NCBI RefSeq assembly: GCF_040882075.1
Contig: NZ_JBBEBZ010000092.1
Span: 1-64,000, forward strand
Direction: 5' to 3'
Length of the DNA stretch: 64,000 nt
From: Nitriliruptor sp040882075
GTDB taxonomy: Bacteria > Actinomycetota > Nitriliruptoria > Nitriliruptorales > Nitriliruptoraceae
In this document: positions 1 to 11,867 of the stretch, one piece after another
Layout: each line of letters begins with the position of its first letter
Position numbering within the stretch: position 1 is the stretch's first letter
Notes under the pieces: generated by a model
What the model was told of the DNA's origin: nothing
Databases searched by the model: none
Seen by the model: the letters and a program-made list of their open reading frames with translations, nothing else
Translations under genes and position numbers: made by a program

Positions 1-19
1 CTCGGCCCGCCCAGTCCTC

Positions 20-153
20 GGCTTGCGGGGTCCCTACGTAGCGCTGGCGCCACACCAGCGCCCCGGTAGGCCGGCGCGCACCCAACGGTCGGGCTCGCGG
101 GGTTCTGACGTGGCGCTGGCGCCACACGAGCACCCCGGTAGGTCGAGCGCACC
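20..153. repeat. Two imperfect tandem direct repeats, each with a dyad
   Basis: Two copies (20-82 and 92-153) start 72 bases apart and match closely over their first 50 positions. Each contains a dyad around gcgctggcgc: 38-53 in copy 1 and a perfect 7-bp palindrome with a 2-base spacer at 110-125 in copy 2. Copy 1 can also pair gcgctgg (41-47) with ccagcgc. The array lies behind malQ and may extend beyond the window. Its function is unknown; a structured intergenic repeat family is one possibility. Confidence 0.7.
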
Positions 154-190
154 GATCGGATGGGCTCCGGACGTCCGAGGGGCCGACCGG

Positions 191-221
191 GCGGGAACCG
201 CCGTATGCGCACGGTTCCCGC
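191..221 (-). terminator. Hairpin downstream of malQ
   Basis: A perfect 10-bp stem (191-200 with 212-221) encloses an 11-base loop. It lies about 80 bases past the malQ stop on the minus strand. There is no clear U-tract, as is usual in very GC-rich genomes. Apart from this and the repeats at 20-153, bases 1-303 hold no gene that I can support. Confidence 0.5.
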
Positions 222-303
222 GGCCGTGTGATCGAACAGCGGAGCTGCCGTTCATCCACGTCGATCACACCTGGCTGCCGAACTCGAGCCGGCTGGACCA
301 GGC

Positions 304-2235
304 TCAGGGACGCGCGGCTCGAGCAGCGGTCATCGCGGCGGCGACGGCTGCGGCGGTGGGGTGGGCGGCGAGACCCTCGACACGGACCGGGAGCGGGAGC
401 GACCAGTTCGCCGGACGAGCGTGTCGGTCGGTGCCGGGCACGTTCGGCCGGTCGGTGACGCCGAGGGCGTCGTCGAGCTGGGCGAGCACCACCCGGTTCG
501 GCCCGGCGGCAACGTGGGCGTGCAACGCGACCACGACGTCGGCGACCGGTGCGTCCTCGGGCAGCCCGGTCGCTCCGCTGATGCGGGCCCGCAGTTCAGC
601 GTGCCAGTCGTCGTCGGGCTCCTGCCCGAGTTCGGCCTGCATGGCCGCGTCGTCCCCCGTCCAGACCCCAGCCACGGTCGGCAGATCGTGGGTCGACACC
701 GACGCGAGCGCCTTGGGCGTCCAGTCCTCGACGGGGTCCTGCTCGAACCAGAACACCTGGTAGCGGAGCAGGTCGCGGGCGTCGAGCTCCTCCCGGACCC
801 CTTCGCCGACGGTGCCGAGGTCCTCGCCGACGACGAACGCACCCGCGCGGACCGACTCGAGGGCGACGATGTCGAGCAGCTCCCGCGACGGCATCTGCAC
901 GTAGGCGCCGTCGGCGGCCGTGCCGCCGGGGGGGATCCAGAACAGTCGGAAGAGGCCGAGGACGTGGTCGATACGCAACCCGCCGACGTGGCGGAGTGCG
1001 GCCCGCAACGTGGCGATGAACGGCTCGTACCGTGCGGCGCGCAGCTTCCAGGGCACGAACGCTGGCAGCGTCCAGTTCTGGCCCTGGGGGCCGAGCTCGT
1101 CCGGGGGCGCGCCGACGCTGACGCCGTCGGCCAGCACGTCCTGCCACGCCCACGCATCTGCTCCGTCGGGGTCAGCACCGATCGGCAGGTCCCCGAGCAG
1201 CGGCAGCTCCGCCCCGGCCCGGGCGAGCTGGGCGTCGGACAGCAGCTGCAACCACACGTGGAACCGGACGCGGTCGCGGTGGGCGTCGGCGACCTCAGCC
1301 ACGGCGCGCGCGTCGGGGTGATGCAGCGCCTCGGGCCAGGACCGCCACCCGCCACCGTGACGCTCGGCGAGCACGCAGAACGTCGCGAACAGCTCGAGGT
1401 CGCGGCCACCCTCGACCTCGAAGGCGACGAGCGCCGGATCGGTGCGCACACCCTCGACCTCGTCCCAGATCCGCTCGAGGGTGGTCAGCTTCGCCGCCAC
1501 CACCCGGTCGCGGTCGATCGGCGCGTCGTCGGTGAGGGCACGACCGCCGCTGCGTAGCTCCCCGTGCCCGTCGAGCTCCTCGAAGCCGGGGACCTCCTCG
1601 ATCGCCAGCATCAGCGGGTCGAGGTAGCGGCGCGACGTCGGGTAGTACGGCGAGGTCTCGCGGGGTGACACGGGCGTGACCGCGTTCAACGGGTTCACGA
1701 GGACGACGCCGGCACCCACCTGTCGCGACCAGGAGGCGAAGCGGCGCAGATCGGCCAGGTCACCGATGCCCCAGCTCGTCGCCGACCGGAGCGCGTAGAG
1801 CTGCAGCGCCCACCCCCACCCGGCGTCGGCGTCCGGCAGCTGGCACCGCCCCGGGCTGACGATCACCCGCACGGTGTCACGGCGGCCCGCCACCTCGGCG
1901 TCGTGGTAGCCGAGCGGCAGGTCGTCCGGCAGCTCACCGTCGAGCTCACGCCCCGTGCCGTCCTCGAACCGGATGCGCGTGGCCCCGGCCAGCGGGGTCC
2001 GGTCACCGCTGCGGACCACGACCACGTCATCGACCTCCGGTGGCGCGGAGGCCGACGGGTCGCCGCCCATCGCGCGCACCAGCGCGTCGCGGGTCGCGGT
2101 CGGGACCTCGGTCCAGGCACCGAACGCGTCCTCGTATGCCGGCACGATGCCCCACGCGTCGGGAGGAGCGCTGCGGCCGCCACCGCGACGACGTTCCTCC
2201 TCGGACCGCACCTCCGGCGTCTGCGCCCCGGTCAC
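304..2235 (-). CDS. malQ: 4-alpha-glucanotransferase (amylomaltase, GH77)
   Basis: This cytoplasmic enzyme transfers alpha-1,4-glucan segments between maltooligosaccharides and releases glucose. The product is 643 aa. The GH77 catalytic residues fall in LRIDHVLGLFR (Asp about 423), VGEDLG (Glu about 471) and STHDLPT (Asp about 516). The N-terminal 110 residues look like the usual actinobacterial beta-sandwich extension. The GTG start at 2235 overlaps the treY stop as GTGA, which implies translational coupling. As the last gene of the glucan operon it would recycle the short oligosaccharides left by debranching and by TreY/TreZ. Confidence 0.93.
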   Translation of the reverse strand: MTGAQTPEVRSEEERRRGGGRSAPPDAWGIVPAYEDAFGAWTEVPTATRDALVRAMGGDPSASAPPEVDDVVVVRSGDRTPLAGATRIRFEDGTGRELDGELPDDLPLGYHDAEVAGRRDTVRVIVSPGRCQLPDADAGWGWALQLYALRSATSWGIGDLADLRRFASWSRQVGAGVVLVNPLNAVTPVSPRETSPYYPTSRRYLDPLMLAIEEVPGFEELDGHGELRSGGRALTDDAPIDRDRVVAAKLTTLERIWDEVEGVRTDPALVAFEVEGGRDLELFATFCVLAERHGGGWRSWPEALHHPDARAVAEVADAHRDRVRFHVWLQLLSDAQLARAGAELPLLGDLPIGADPDGADAWAWQDVLADGVSVGAPPDELGPQGQNWTLPAFVPWKLRAARYEPFIATLRAALRHVGGLRIDHVLGLFRLFWIPPGGTAADGAYVQMPSRELLDIVALESVRAGAFVVGEDLGTVGEGVREELDARDLLRYQVFWFEQDPVEDWTPKALASVSTHDLPTVAGVWTGDDAAMQAELGQEPDDDWHAELRARISGATGLPEDAPVADVVVALHAHVAAGPNRVVLAQLDDALGVTDRPNVPGTDRHARPANWSLPLPVRVEGLAAHPTAAAVAAAMTAARAARP

Positions 2236-4923
2236 GAGCCCGACCCGTCCCGCACGAGCAGGGCGACGGGGAAGGCTGCGAGGACGTCGGCGACCGCCAC
2301 GGGACCGCCACCGCCGTCCACGACCTGATCGCTGAGCACGCACCGCCACCGGCCGGGGGGCAGCTCGAGCTCCGTGTCGTGCCAGTCCCAGGTCTCGAAC
2401 TCGCTCCCGAGCGAGATCACCTGCCGGGGCGCGACCACCGCGACGTCGTCACCGCGCGTGAACGCCACGACGTGATCCGCTCGGGCACCGGTCGCGTACC
2501 GCGGGGTGTAGGTCCCGTCGGGACCGAAGCTCGCAGGTCGGTCCCGGCGGCGCTGCAGCGCGCGGGCCGTGACCCACAGCTTCGGCAGACCCTCGTCCAC
2601 GCGACCGAGCAGGTCGACGGGGTGGGGACGTTCGGCGGTCAGCTCGCCGAGCAGCTGCCGGCGACGTTCCAGGTCGACCGGACGGCGGTTGTCCGGGTCG
2701 ACCAACGACAGATCCCACAGCTCGGTGCCCTGGTAGACGTCCGGGACCCCGGGGCTGGTGAGCTTGAGGAGGGTCTGCGCCAGCGAGGTCCACCGCCCGG
2801 CGGGGCCGACCACGGCCAGGACGCGTTCGATCAGCGCGACCGCGTCGGGGTCGGTGATCAGACCACGGACGGATCGCTCGAGGTCGGCCTCGTACCGCTC
2901 ATCCCCGTCGATCCACGCCGTGTGCCGCTTCCCCTCGCGCGCGGNNNNNNNNNNNNNNNNNNNNNNNNNNNNNNNNNNNNNNNNNNNNNNNNNNNNNNNN
3001 NNNNNNNNNNNNNNNNNNNNNNNNNNNNNNNNNNNNNNNNNNNNTCGTACCGCTCATCCCCGTCGATCCACGCCGTGTGCCGCTTCCCCTCGCGCGCGGC
3101 CTTCACCAGGTAGGCCACCGCACGGTCCGCATCGATCGGCCACGTCCCGATCAGCGTCTGCAGCAGCAGCAGCTCGTGCTCCGGCGCTGGTCCGTGGACG
3201 CCCCGGTGGCGGGCGCCGAGCTCGTCCCACTCGCTGACGGTCCGCACCCACAGGTCCGGGCACTGCGACAGCGTCGCGAGGCGCGCTCGAACGTCCTCGC
3301 TGCGCTTGGTGTCGTGGGTCGAGGTCGTCAGCATCGTCGCGGGCCGCTCGAGCTGGCGTCGCAGGTTCGCGCCGTGGAACTCCGCGAGGCTGGTACCGAG
3401 GGAGCTCGGGTCGCCGCCGACCTCGTTGACCGCGACGAAACGCAGGTACCGGTAGAAGGTGGTGTCCTCGACACCCTTGGCCATGACGGGGCCGGACAGC
3501 TGCTGGAACCGCATCACGAAGTCGGCCGAGTCGGGGCCGCCCTGTTCGAGCGTGAGCAGCTCGGCGAGCAGGTCCAGCGGCTCGTCGAGGTCGGGGCGTC
3601 GGGCGCGAGCGCGCGAGACCGCCTCGGTGATGTAGCGACGGTCCTCGTCGGTCAGGTCGGCGCGGTCCGCCCGGACGTAGGTCCGGTAGACCGGGAAGGT
3701 GACGAGGACCTCGATCAGCGCCGCCCGCAGCGCCTCGGTGTCGCTGACGCAGGCGGCACCGTCGGCGAGGTCGCAGAGCTGGTCGTGGAGCGCGTCGAGC
3801 TCGGCGGCGAACAGCTCGGTCACGACCTCGCGCTTGGCGACGTCGACCACGTGGTCGTAGCCGGTGCGGTCGCCGGTCACGGCGGTCCAGGTGTCGTCGA
3901 CCACACCGGTGATGCGTGGGTCGATGAAGAGCCCGAGCACGAGGTTGGCGAACTCGTACCCGACCGTTCCGTCGATCGGCCAGTCCGACCGCGACCCCTC
4001 CCCCGGCTCCAGGATCTTCTCGGCCACGATCCACGCGTCCGGCGCCGCAGCGCGGAGCTGCTCGAAGTAGCCGGTCGGGTCGCGCAGTCCGTCAGGGTGG
4101 TCGATGCGGAGCCCGTCGACCGTGCCCTCGGCGACCAGCTCGAGCACACGACGGTGGGCGTCGGCGAACACCTCAGGGTCCTCGACGCGGACACCACCGA
4201 GCGTGGTGATGTCGAAGAAGCGGCGGTAGTTGAGCTCGGCGTTGGCACGCCGCCAGTGGACGAGGCGGTGGTGCTGCTCGAGCAGGAGGCTCAGGAGCCG
4301 ACCGCGGTCCCGCTCGAGGGCGGCCAACGTGCCGTCGACGTCGTCACCGTCGAACCCGGCGGCGGCCAGCGACCCTGGCCGGACCGGCCAGGCGTGGTCG
4401 TGGTAGATGAACCGCCAGCCGGCGTCGGGGTGATCGTCATCGCCGTGCGGCGGCTCGCCGTGCGCGAGGCGGAGATCGTGGCCGTCGGCGAGCTCGTCCT
4501 CGAGGGGGCGCCCGAGCTGCGGCACCAGCACCTGTGGTGGGCCGGCACCGCGCCGCTCCCAGCGCACGTCGAGGTGGTCGGCGAAGCGGCTTTCCGGTCC
4601 GTGCCGGAGCAGGTCCCACCACCACGGGTTGTGCGGGCTGAGCAGGCCGACGTGGTTCGGGACCAGGTCGAGCACGATGCGCAGTCCCGCGTCCGCCGCG
4701 GCGCTGGTGAGCGCCGCGAAGCCCTCGTCGCCGCCGAGCTCGTCGTCGAGCCGGCTCGGGTCGACCACGTCGTAGCCGTGGGTGCTGCCGGGAGCGGACG
4801 CGAGGGAGGGCGACAGGTAGAGGTGACTGACGCCGAGCTTGGCGAGGTACGGCACGGTCGCCGCAGCGTCGCGGAAACCGAAGCCGCGGTGCAGCTGGAG
4901 CCGGTAGGTCGAGGTCGGGGCGC

Positions 4924-4927
<4 letters not shown>
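2232..4927 (-). CDS. treY: Malto-oligosyltrehalose synthase TreY, interrupted by a scaffold gap
   Basis: TreY isomerises the reducing-end alpha-1,4 bond of a maltooligosaccharide to alpha,alpha-1,1, giving the substrate for TreZ. It begins with the typical STYRLQLHRGFGF block; catalytic motifs are LRIDHPDGL, VAEKIL and STHDTKRSED. The reading frame breaks at 2945-3044, which is 100 N flanked on both sides by the same 55 bases (2890-2944, 3045-3099). Removing 155 bases restores a single frame of 846 aa, close to the family length, so the gene is almost surely intact and the break is an assembly artefact. GTG at 4927 overlaps the glgX stop, and the treY stop overlaps malQ. Confidence 0.92.
2945..3044. 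other. Assembly gap of exactly 100 N, flanked by a 55-bp duplicate
   Basis: Bases 2890-2944 and 3045-3099 are identical over 55 positions and border the gap exactly. This is what results when two contigs that share a terminal k-mer are scaffolded instead of merged. The treY frame supports collapsing the two copies: the coding distance minus 155 is divisible by three. Confidence 0.97.
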
Positions 4928-7038
<2,111 letters not shown>

Positions 7039-7138
7039 GCTGCTCCCTCCGCGCCGCGTGGGTCGCGACGGCCCGCCCATCGTGCCCGGTCCCCAGCGGA
7101 GGTCCGACGACCGGGGAGGACCGAAAGTCCGTCCCGGG

Positions 7139-9025
7139 TCACCGGCGACGCAGCAGCAGGGAGGCCGGCCCGCCGATCGCGACCTCGGTCCGCGCCTCAT
7201 CAACCGTGACCACGGTGCCTCCAGGACCGTCGTGCGCGGGATCCGCGGTGTCGAGCAGCAGCTCGAAACCGCCGGGGTGGGTGAACCGGACCGGGTCATC
7301 ACCGGTGTGCACGACGACGAGGATGTCGGTCTCGGGCCTCCCCGGCACGCCACGCGTGAACGCGAGGGTGTGCGGGCCGTGGACGGTCGGTTCGGCCTCC
7401 CCCGCCATCGGATCGGTGATGGCCGGCAGCTCGCGGCGCCACCGCAGCAGCTCGCGGTACACCTCGAGCAGCGTGGCGTGGTCCCCTGCAGCGCGGAGCG
7501 ACCAGTCCACCTTCGACCGCTCGAAGGTCTCCACCGCCTGCGGGTCCGGCGCTTCACCCTGGTCGGCGAAGTAGGCGAACTCGCGCCGCCGACCGGTCCG
7601 GACCGCCTCGACGAGGTCCGGGTCGGTGTGCGACACGAAGTACTGGAACGGGGCGGTCTCACCGTGCTCCTGCCCCATCCACAGCATCGGGGTGAACGGT
7701 GACAGCAGCAGCGCGCCGGCCGCGGCCTTGCGCTGTTCGAGGTCGAGCAACGCGGCCTGGCGTTCGCCGAGCATGCGGTTGCCGACCTGGTCGTGGTTCT
7801 GGGTGCAGACCACGAACCGCTCGTAGGCCACGTCGGGTGCCGGCCGACCGACCGTCCGGCCCCGGTGGGGCGAGTACCGGCCGGCGTACGCGAACCGGTC
7901 GTGCAGGCACCGGGCCAGGTCGTCGAGCCCGACGTAATCCTCGTAGTAGCCCGTCCGCTCCCCGGTCAGCGCGACGTGCAGCGCATGGTGGACGTCGTCG
8001 AGCCACTGGCCATCGAGCCCGTACCCGCCGACGGACGGGTCGCGGACCAGCCGTGGGTCGGACAGGTCGCTCTCGGCGATGACCTGGACGGTACGCCCGC
8101 TGGTGGCCGCCTCCGTGTGGACGGCGCGGGCGAGCTCCTCGAGCAGGTGGACGGCGGAGGTGTCGACGATCGCGTGGACCGCGTCGAGCCGCAGCCCGTC
8201 GACGTGGAAGTCGCGGACCCAGCGGACGGCGTTCTCGACCGCGAAACGCCGGACCTCGTCTGCACCGGGGCCGTCGGTGTTGACGGCTTGGCCCCAGGGG
8301 GTGTCGTACCGGTCGGTGAGGTACGGACCGAAGTCGTCGAGGTGGTTGCCCTCCGGTCCGTAGTGGTTGTAGACGACGTCGAGCACCACGCCCATCCCCG
8401 ACGCGTGCGCCGCGTCGACCAGGCGCCGCAGGCCCTCGGGCCCCCCGTAGCTGTGCTGCGGCGCGTACGGCAGGACGCCGTCGTAGCCCCAGTTCCGCTC
8501 CCCCGGGAACTGCCAGATCGGCATCAGCTCGAGGGTGGTGATGCCGAGCTCGGCGAGCTCGGGCAGGCGCGGGACGATCGCCTCGAACGTGCCCTCCGGC
8601 GTGAAGGTGCCGACGTGGAGCTCGTAGAGGACCTGGTCACGGAGCGGCCGGCCGTTCCACGCCTGGTCGGTCCACGGGAAGTCCGGGTCGTCCACCGCGG
8701 AGGGGCCGTGCAGCCCGTCAAGCTGCCGCCGGGACGCGGGGTCGGCACGGTCGATGGCCGGCTCACCGTCCCGGTGCAGCCGGTAGCGGTACCGGTCCCC
8801 CGGACCGACGTCCGCCACCGTGCCGACGTGGTAGCCGCGTGCGTCGCGTTCGAGCGGGGCCAGCCGCTGTCCGTCGTCAAGGACGACCTCGACGCGGTCG
8901 ACGCGAGGCCCCCAGACCACGAACCGGGTGCTGCCGTCGCCGGCCGGGCTCGCACCGAGCTGGTCGGGTGCCGGTGGCTGGGCAGCGGTCGACGACGTCG
9001 ATGGCGTGGGGTCGGACACGGTCAC
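7139..9025 (-). CDS. treZ: Malto-oligosyltrehalose trehalohydrolase TreZ
   Basis: TreZ releases trehalose from the maltooligosyltrehalose made by TreY. The product is 628 aa. The N-terminal domain runs through RFVVWGPRVDRVEVVL; the GH13 barrel has VDGLRLDAVHAI (nucleophile Asp), IAESD (Glu) and CTQNHDQVGNR (Asp). GTG at 9025 overlaps the stop of the upstream GH57 gene as GTGA, the best evidence for this start. Together with treY it completes the two-enzyme route from glycogen to trehalose. Confidence 0.94.
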   Translation of the reverse strand: MTVSDPTPSTSSTAAQPPAPDQLGASPAGDGSTRFVVWGPRVDRVEVVLDDGQRLAPLERDARGYHVGTVADVGPGDRYRYRLHRDGEPAIDRADPASRRQLDGLHGPSAVDDPDFPWTDQAWNGRPLRDQVLYELHVGTFTPEGTFEAIVPRLPELAELGITTLELMPIWQFPGERNWGYDGVLPYAPQHSYGGPEGLRRLVDAAHASGMGVVLDVVYNHYGPEGNHLDDFGPYLTDRYDTPWGQAVNTDGPGADEVRRFAVENAVRWVRDFHVDGLRLDAVHAIVDTSAVHLLEELARAVHTEAATSGRTVQVIAESDLSDPRLVRDPSVGGYGLDGQWLDDVHHALHVALTGERTGYYEDYVGLDDLARCLHDRFAYAGRYSPHRGRTVGRPAPDVAYERFVVCTQNHDQVGNRMLGERQAALLDLEQRKAAAGALLLSPFTPMLWMGQEHGETAPFQYFVSHTDPDLVEAVRTGRRREFAYFADQGEAPDPQAVETFERSKVDWSLRAAGDHATLLEVYRELLRWRRELPAITDPMAGEAEPTVHGPHTLAFTRGVPGRPETDILVVVHTGDDPVRFTHPGGFELLLDTADPAHDGPGGTVVTVDEARTEVAIGGPASLLLRRR

Positions 9026-11472
9026 TCCGGGACGGCGAGTCCGAGCCGCTCGGTCGCCTCGTCGATGGTCTGCAGCCACCTGACCGCGACCTCGTCCCCG
9101 GCGTCAGCCCGCACCACGAGCGAAGGACGGTGGTCGCGGACGACCTCCCAGCACAGGTTCTGCGCGGCGGCGAGCTCTGCGTCGAACGGCAGCCAGCCGG
9201 CGAGGTCCACCAGGTCGCGCACGGCCGCCGCGAACCGCTGCTGGTCCTCACCGAAGGTCTCGAACAGGTCCGGGCCCTCGAGGCTGCGGCGGAGCCGACG
9301 GGTCTGACGATCCACCGCCTCGCCGAACGCGTGGGACAACCGTTCGACGTCGAGCGGGACGCCGAACCGTTCCGCCTCGTCGACGAGCGCGCTGACCCGC
9401 GCGGGATCACCGCCGCTGCGGATCGCCTCACGGAGCTCGACGTTCAGGACCACCTCGGCCGCGCTGCGCAGCGGTTCCGGCAGCTTGGCGTCGAGGCTGG
9501 CCAGGAACCGCAGCAGCGGCGCGCGGCCGCGGTAGACCGAGCGGTACGTGGCCTCGACGTCGGCGATCGTCCCCTCGAGCACCTCGTCGAGCAGGCGACG
9601 CTGTTCGTCACGGAACAGGTCCCGCAGCGAGTACGCGCTCTGTCCGAAGTGGTCGTCGAGGACCCGGATGGTCGCCGGGAAGTCGGCTTCGTCGAACGCG
9701 GCCGACAGCGCGTTCGTCGTCGCGACGTACGCGGCGTCGGCACCTTCGGGGCGGACCCCGCAGAGGAAGTTGTGGTCCCCGAAGTGCAGGACGCCGTACT
9801 CGAAGCACCGCTCGGTGAGGGTGATCACCGACCGCACCGTCACCCGTCCGCTTCCGACGCTGGCGCGGCCGGCCTCGGAGCGCATCTCATCGTGGCGCTC
9901 GACCTCGTAGCACCCGATCCGTTCGGTGTGCCCGTAGGTGCGGGCCAGCCCGCTGATGGCGAAGTGGGCGGCGACCTTCTCGAGGTCGGCCTTGATCGGC
10001 CGCACCAGCTGGTCGTAGATGTGGGCCCCGTCACGCCACTGCGGGACGTTGCTCTCGGCCGCGTGCAGCCGTTCGACGAAGGCGTCCTCGAGGTGCACGT
10101 CGAGGACCTCGCCGGCGAGCTGGATCGCCCGAGCGGCGTAGGCGAGCACCTGCACCGACTCGATCCGCGACAGCTCGTCGAAGAACCAGCCACAGCTGGT
10201 GTACATCAGCAGCAGGTGCCGCTGGAGCTCCATGAGGCGGAGCACCGACGCGACGTCGTCGGAGCTGAGCTCGACGCAGGCGTGCTCCTCGAGGAACGGG
10301 GGGAGGTTGTCGACACGGTGCAGGACGACCCGGTGGTAGTCGTCGCGGGCCGCCCACGGATCGGTGAGCAGCTGCTTGGCGCGGGTCTCGAACGGGGCCG
10401 CGAGCTCGTCGCGGAGCCAGTCGAGGGCCTCGCGCAGCGGCGCCCGCCACGCCTGGCTCCCTCCCGTCTCGCCGTTGGTGCAACCGCAGTCGGCGCGCCA
10501 CCGTTCCACGCCGTGCGCGCACGACCACGAGCTGGCCTCCACGATGCGCGCCTCGTGCTTCGGTGGCTGCAGCGCGAGGTGTTCCGCGTAGTTGATCAGG
10601 CGCACGCCCTCGGCCTCCTCGACCCGCTCGATCGCCTGCGCCAGGGCCATCTCGCCGCGGCGGTGGTGGTGGCCGTAACTCTCGCCGTCGGTGGCGATGT
10701 TGACCAGCGCGGGACCCGGCCGGTCCGGGAACGCACCGAGCAGCCGCTGCGCGAACCGGTCACCGGAGTGCAGCAGCCCCTCGAAGGCGACGGCCTGCGA
10801 CACGGCACCGTCGTAGAAGTACACCGCGATGGACCGCCCGGAGGGCAGCACGATGGTGTAGGGACGGGTCGTGTCCACGGCGCCGCCGCTGACGTCGGTC
10901 CAGGTGTCGCCACCGAGCGGCCGCACCGCGTCGGCCTGGTACGGGCTCAGCACGGTGAAGGCGATCCCGGCGGCGGCGAGCTCCTCGAGGGTCGCGGTGT
11001 CGGCCGCGGTCTCGGCCAGCCACATGCCCTCCGGATCGCGCCCGAACCGGTGGCGGAAGTCGGTGATGCCCCACCGCACCTGCGTCCGTCGGTCACGGTC
11101 GTTGGCCAGCGGCATGATCATGTGGTTGTAGACCTGCGCCATCGCCGACCCGTGGCCGCCGAACCGCTCGGCGCTCGCCGCGTCCGCCGCGATGATGGCA
11201 TCGTGGGTCCCGCGGGCGTGGTCCGCCATCCACCCCAGCAACGTCGGCCCGACGTTGAAGCTCATCGCCGCGTAGTTGTCGACCATCCGGGCGATCCGGC
11301 CCTCGTCGTCGAGCACCCGGGCGGTGGTGTTCGGCGCGTAACACTCCGAGGTGATGCGCTCGTTCCAGTCGTGCGCCGGCCACGCGGAATCCTGCTGCTC
11401 GACCAGCTCGAGCCACGGGTTCTCACGCGGCGGCTGGTAGAAGTGGCCGTGCACGCAGACGTAGCGGTCCAT
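9022..11472 (-). CDS. GH57 family protein with DUF3536 domain
   Basis: An 816-aa cytoplasmic protein. The GH57 fold opens with VHGHFYQPPRENPW (motif 1); WLAETAADTATLEEL fits the nucleophile region and NIATDGESYGHHH the acid/base Asp region. A Cys cluster (SWSCAHGVERW, ADCGC) sits in the middle, and the C-terminal half is DUF3536-like. GH57 enzymes act on alpha-glucans (amylases, branching enzymes); the exact activity of DUF3536 members is not established here. The ATG at 11472 has no strong ribosome-binding site; a TACCCT hexamer at 11514-11519 (minus strand) could be its -10. It heads the treZ-glgX-treY-malQ half of the locus. Confidence 0.85.
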   Translation of the reverse strand: MDRYVCVHGHFYQPPRENPWLELVEQQDSAWPAHDWNERITSECYAPNTTARVLDDEGRIARMVDNYAAMSFNVGPTLLGWMADHARGTHDAIIAADAASAERFGGHGSAMAQVYNHMIMPLANDRDRRTQVRWGITDFRHRFGRDPEGMWLAETAADTATLEELAAAGIAFTVLSPYQADAVRPLGGDTWTDVSGGAVDTTRPYTIVLPSGRSIAVYFYDGAVSQAVAFEGLLHSGDRFAQRLLGAFPDRPGPALVNIATDGESYGHHHRRGEMALAQAIERVEEAEGVRLINYAEHLALQPPKHEARIVEASSWSCAHGVERWRADCGCTNGETGGSQAWRAPLREALDWLRDELAAPFETRAKQLLTDPWAARDDYHRVVLHRVDNLPPFLEEHACVELSSDDVASVLRLMELQRHLLLMYTSCGWFFDELSRIESVQVLAYAARAIQLAGEVLDVHLEDAFVERLHAAESNVPQWRDGAHIYDQLVRPIKADLEKVAAHFAISGLARTYGHTERIGCYEVERHDEMRSEAGRASVGSGRVTVRSVITLTERCFEYGVLHFGDHNFLCGVRPEGADAAYVATTNALSAAFDEADFPATIRVLDDHFGQSAYSLRDLFRDEQRRLLDEVLEGTIADVEATYRSVYRGRAPLLRFLASLDAKLPEPLRSAAEVVLNVELREAIRSGGDPARVSALVDEAERFGVPLDVERLSHAFGEAVDRQTRRLRRSLEGPDLFETFGEDQQRFAAAVRDLVDLAGWLPFDAELAAAQNLCWEVVRDHRPSLVVRADAGDEVAVRWLQTIDEATERLGLAVPE

Positions 11473-11529
11473 CGTGGGCGCTCGGACGGTAGGCGGATGA
11501 TTCGGGGCCGGTGAGGGTACGCGGCTGCG

Positions 11530-11867
11530 CTATCCCGAACCGTCCCCTCCCTCAGCGCGTACCAGCCTCGCGAGTTCCGACGGGTCCACCCCACACCCCT
11601 CGAGCAGCGCGACCGCGACCCCGTGCCCCTCATCGAGCAGTGCCAGGATCAGATCAGACGTCGTGACCGGACGACCGTCGTTCTCGGCGAGCGCCTGAGC
11701 GACCTCGGAGACACGGGCCAAGTCAGCTCCGCGAAACCTCGTGGGAGCTCCGAACTCGGCAGCTCGAAGAGAGCGAGGAGGACGTGCTCCGTGCCGACCT
11801 GGCGGTGACCGATCCGAACTGCCCTCGCTCGTGCATCTCGCAGGAGCCCATGCGCGCGATCCGTCAC
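11530..11867 (-). pseudogene. Stand-alone Clp-N domain protein, apparently frameshifted
   Basis: From a GTG at 11867 one frame reads two typical Clp-N helices (RAHGLLRDARARA, IGHRQVGTEHVLLALF), and another frame continues with the second repeat (DLARVSEVAQAL, VTTSDLILALLDEG, VAVALLEGCGVDPSEL). The change of frame falls near 11740-11755 and needs one base added or two removed. The joined product would be about 112 aa, a complete ClpC/ClpA-type N domain without any ATPase. The start overlaps the stop of the upstream nucleotidyltransferase as GTGA. It could be a decayed gene, a consensus error or, less likely, a recoded gene. Clp-N domains bind adaptors and substrates; no role is known for this pairing. 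Confidence 0.65.

Noticed and set aside
34..255. A 73-codon minus-strand frame with an internal peptide repeat
   Set aside because: The peptide repeat only reflects the DNA repeats at 20-153, whose 72-base period is a multiple of three; there is no ribosome-binding site or recognised domain.
2232..2813. Separate gene encoding a short glucan enzyme fragment
   Set aside because: It is the 3' part of treY, split only by the 100-N gap.
8839..11514. Long plus-strand open frame of nearly 900 codons
   Set aside because: It lies opposite the GH57 gene, whose domains and overlaps are clear; the antisense translation shows no motif.
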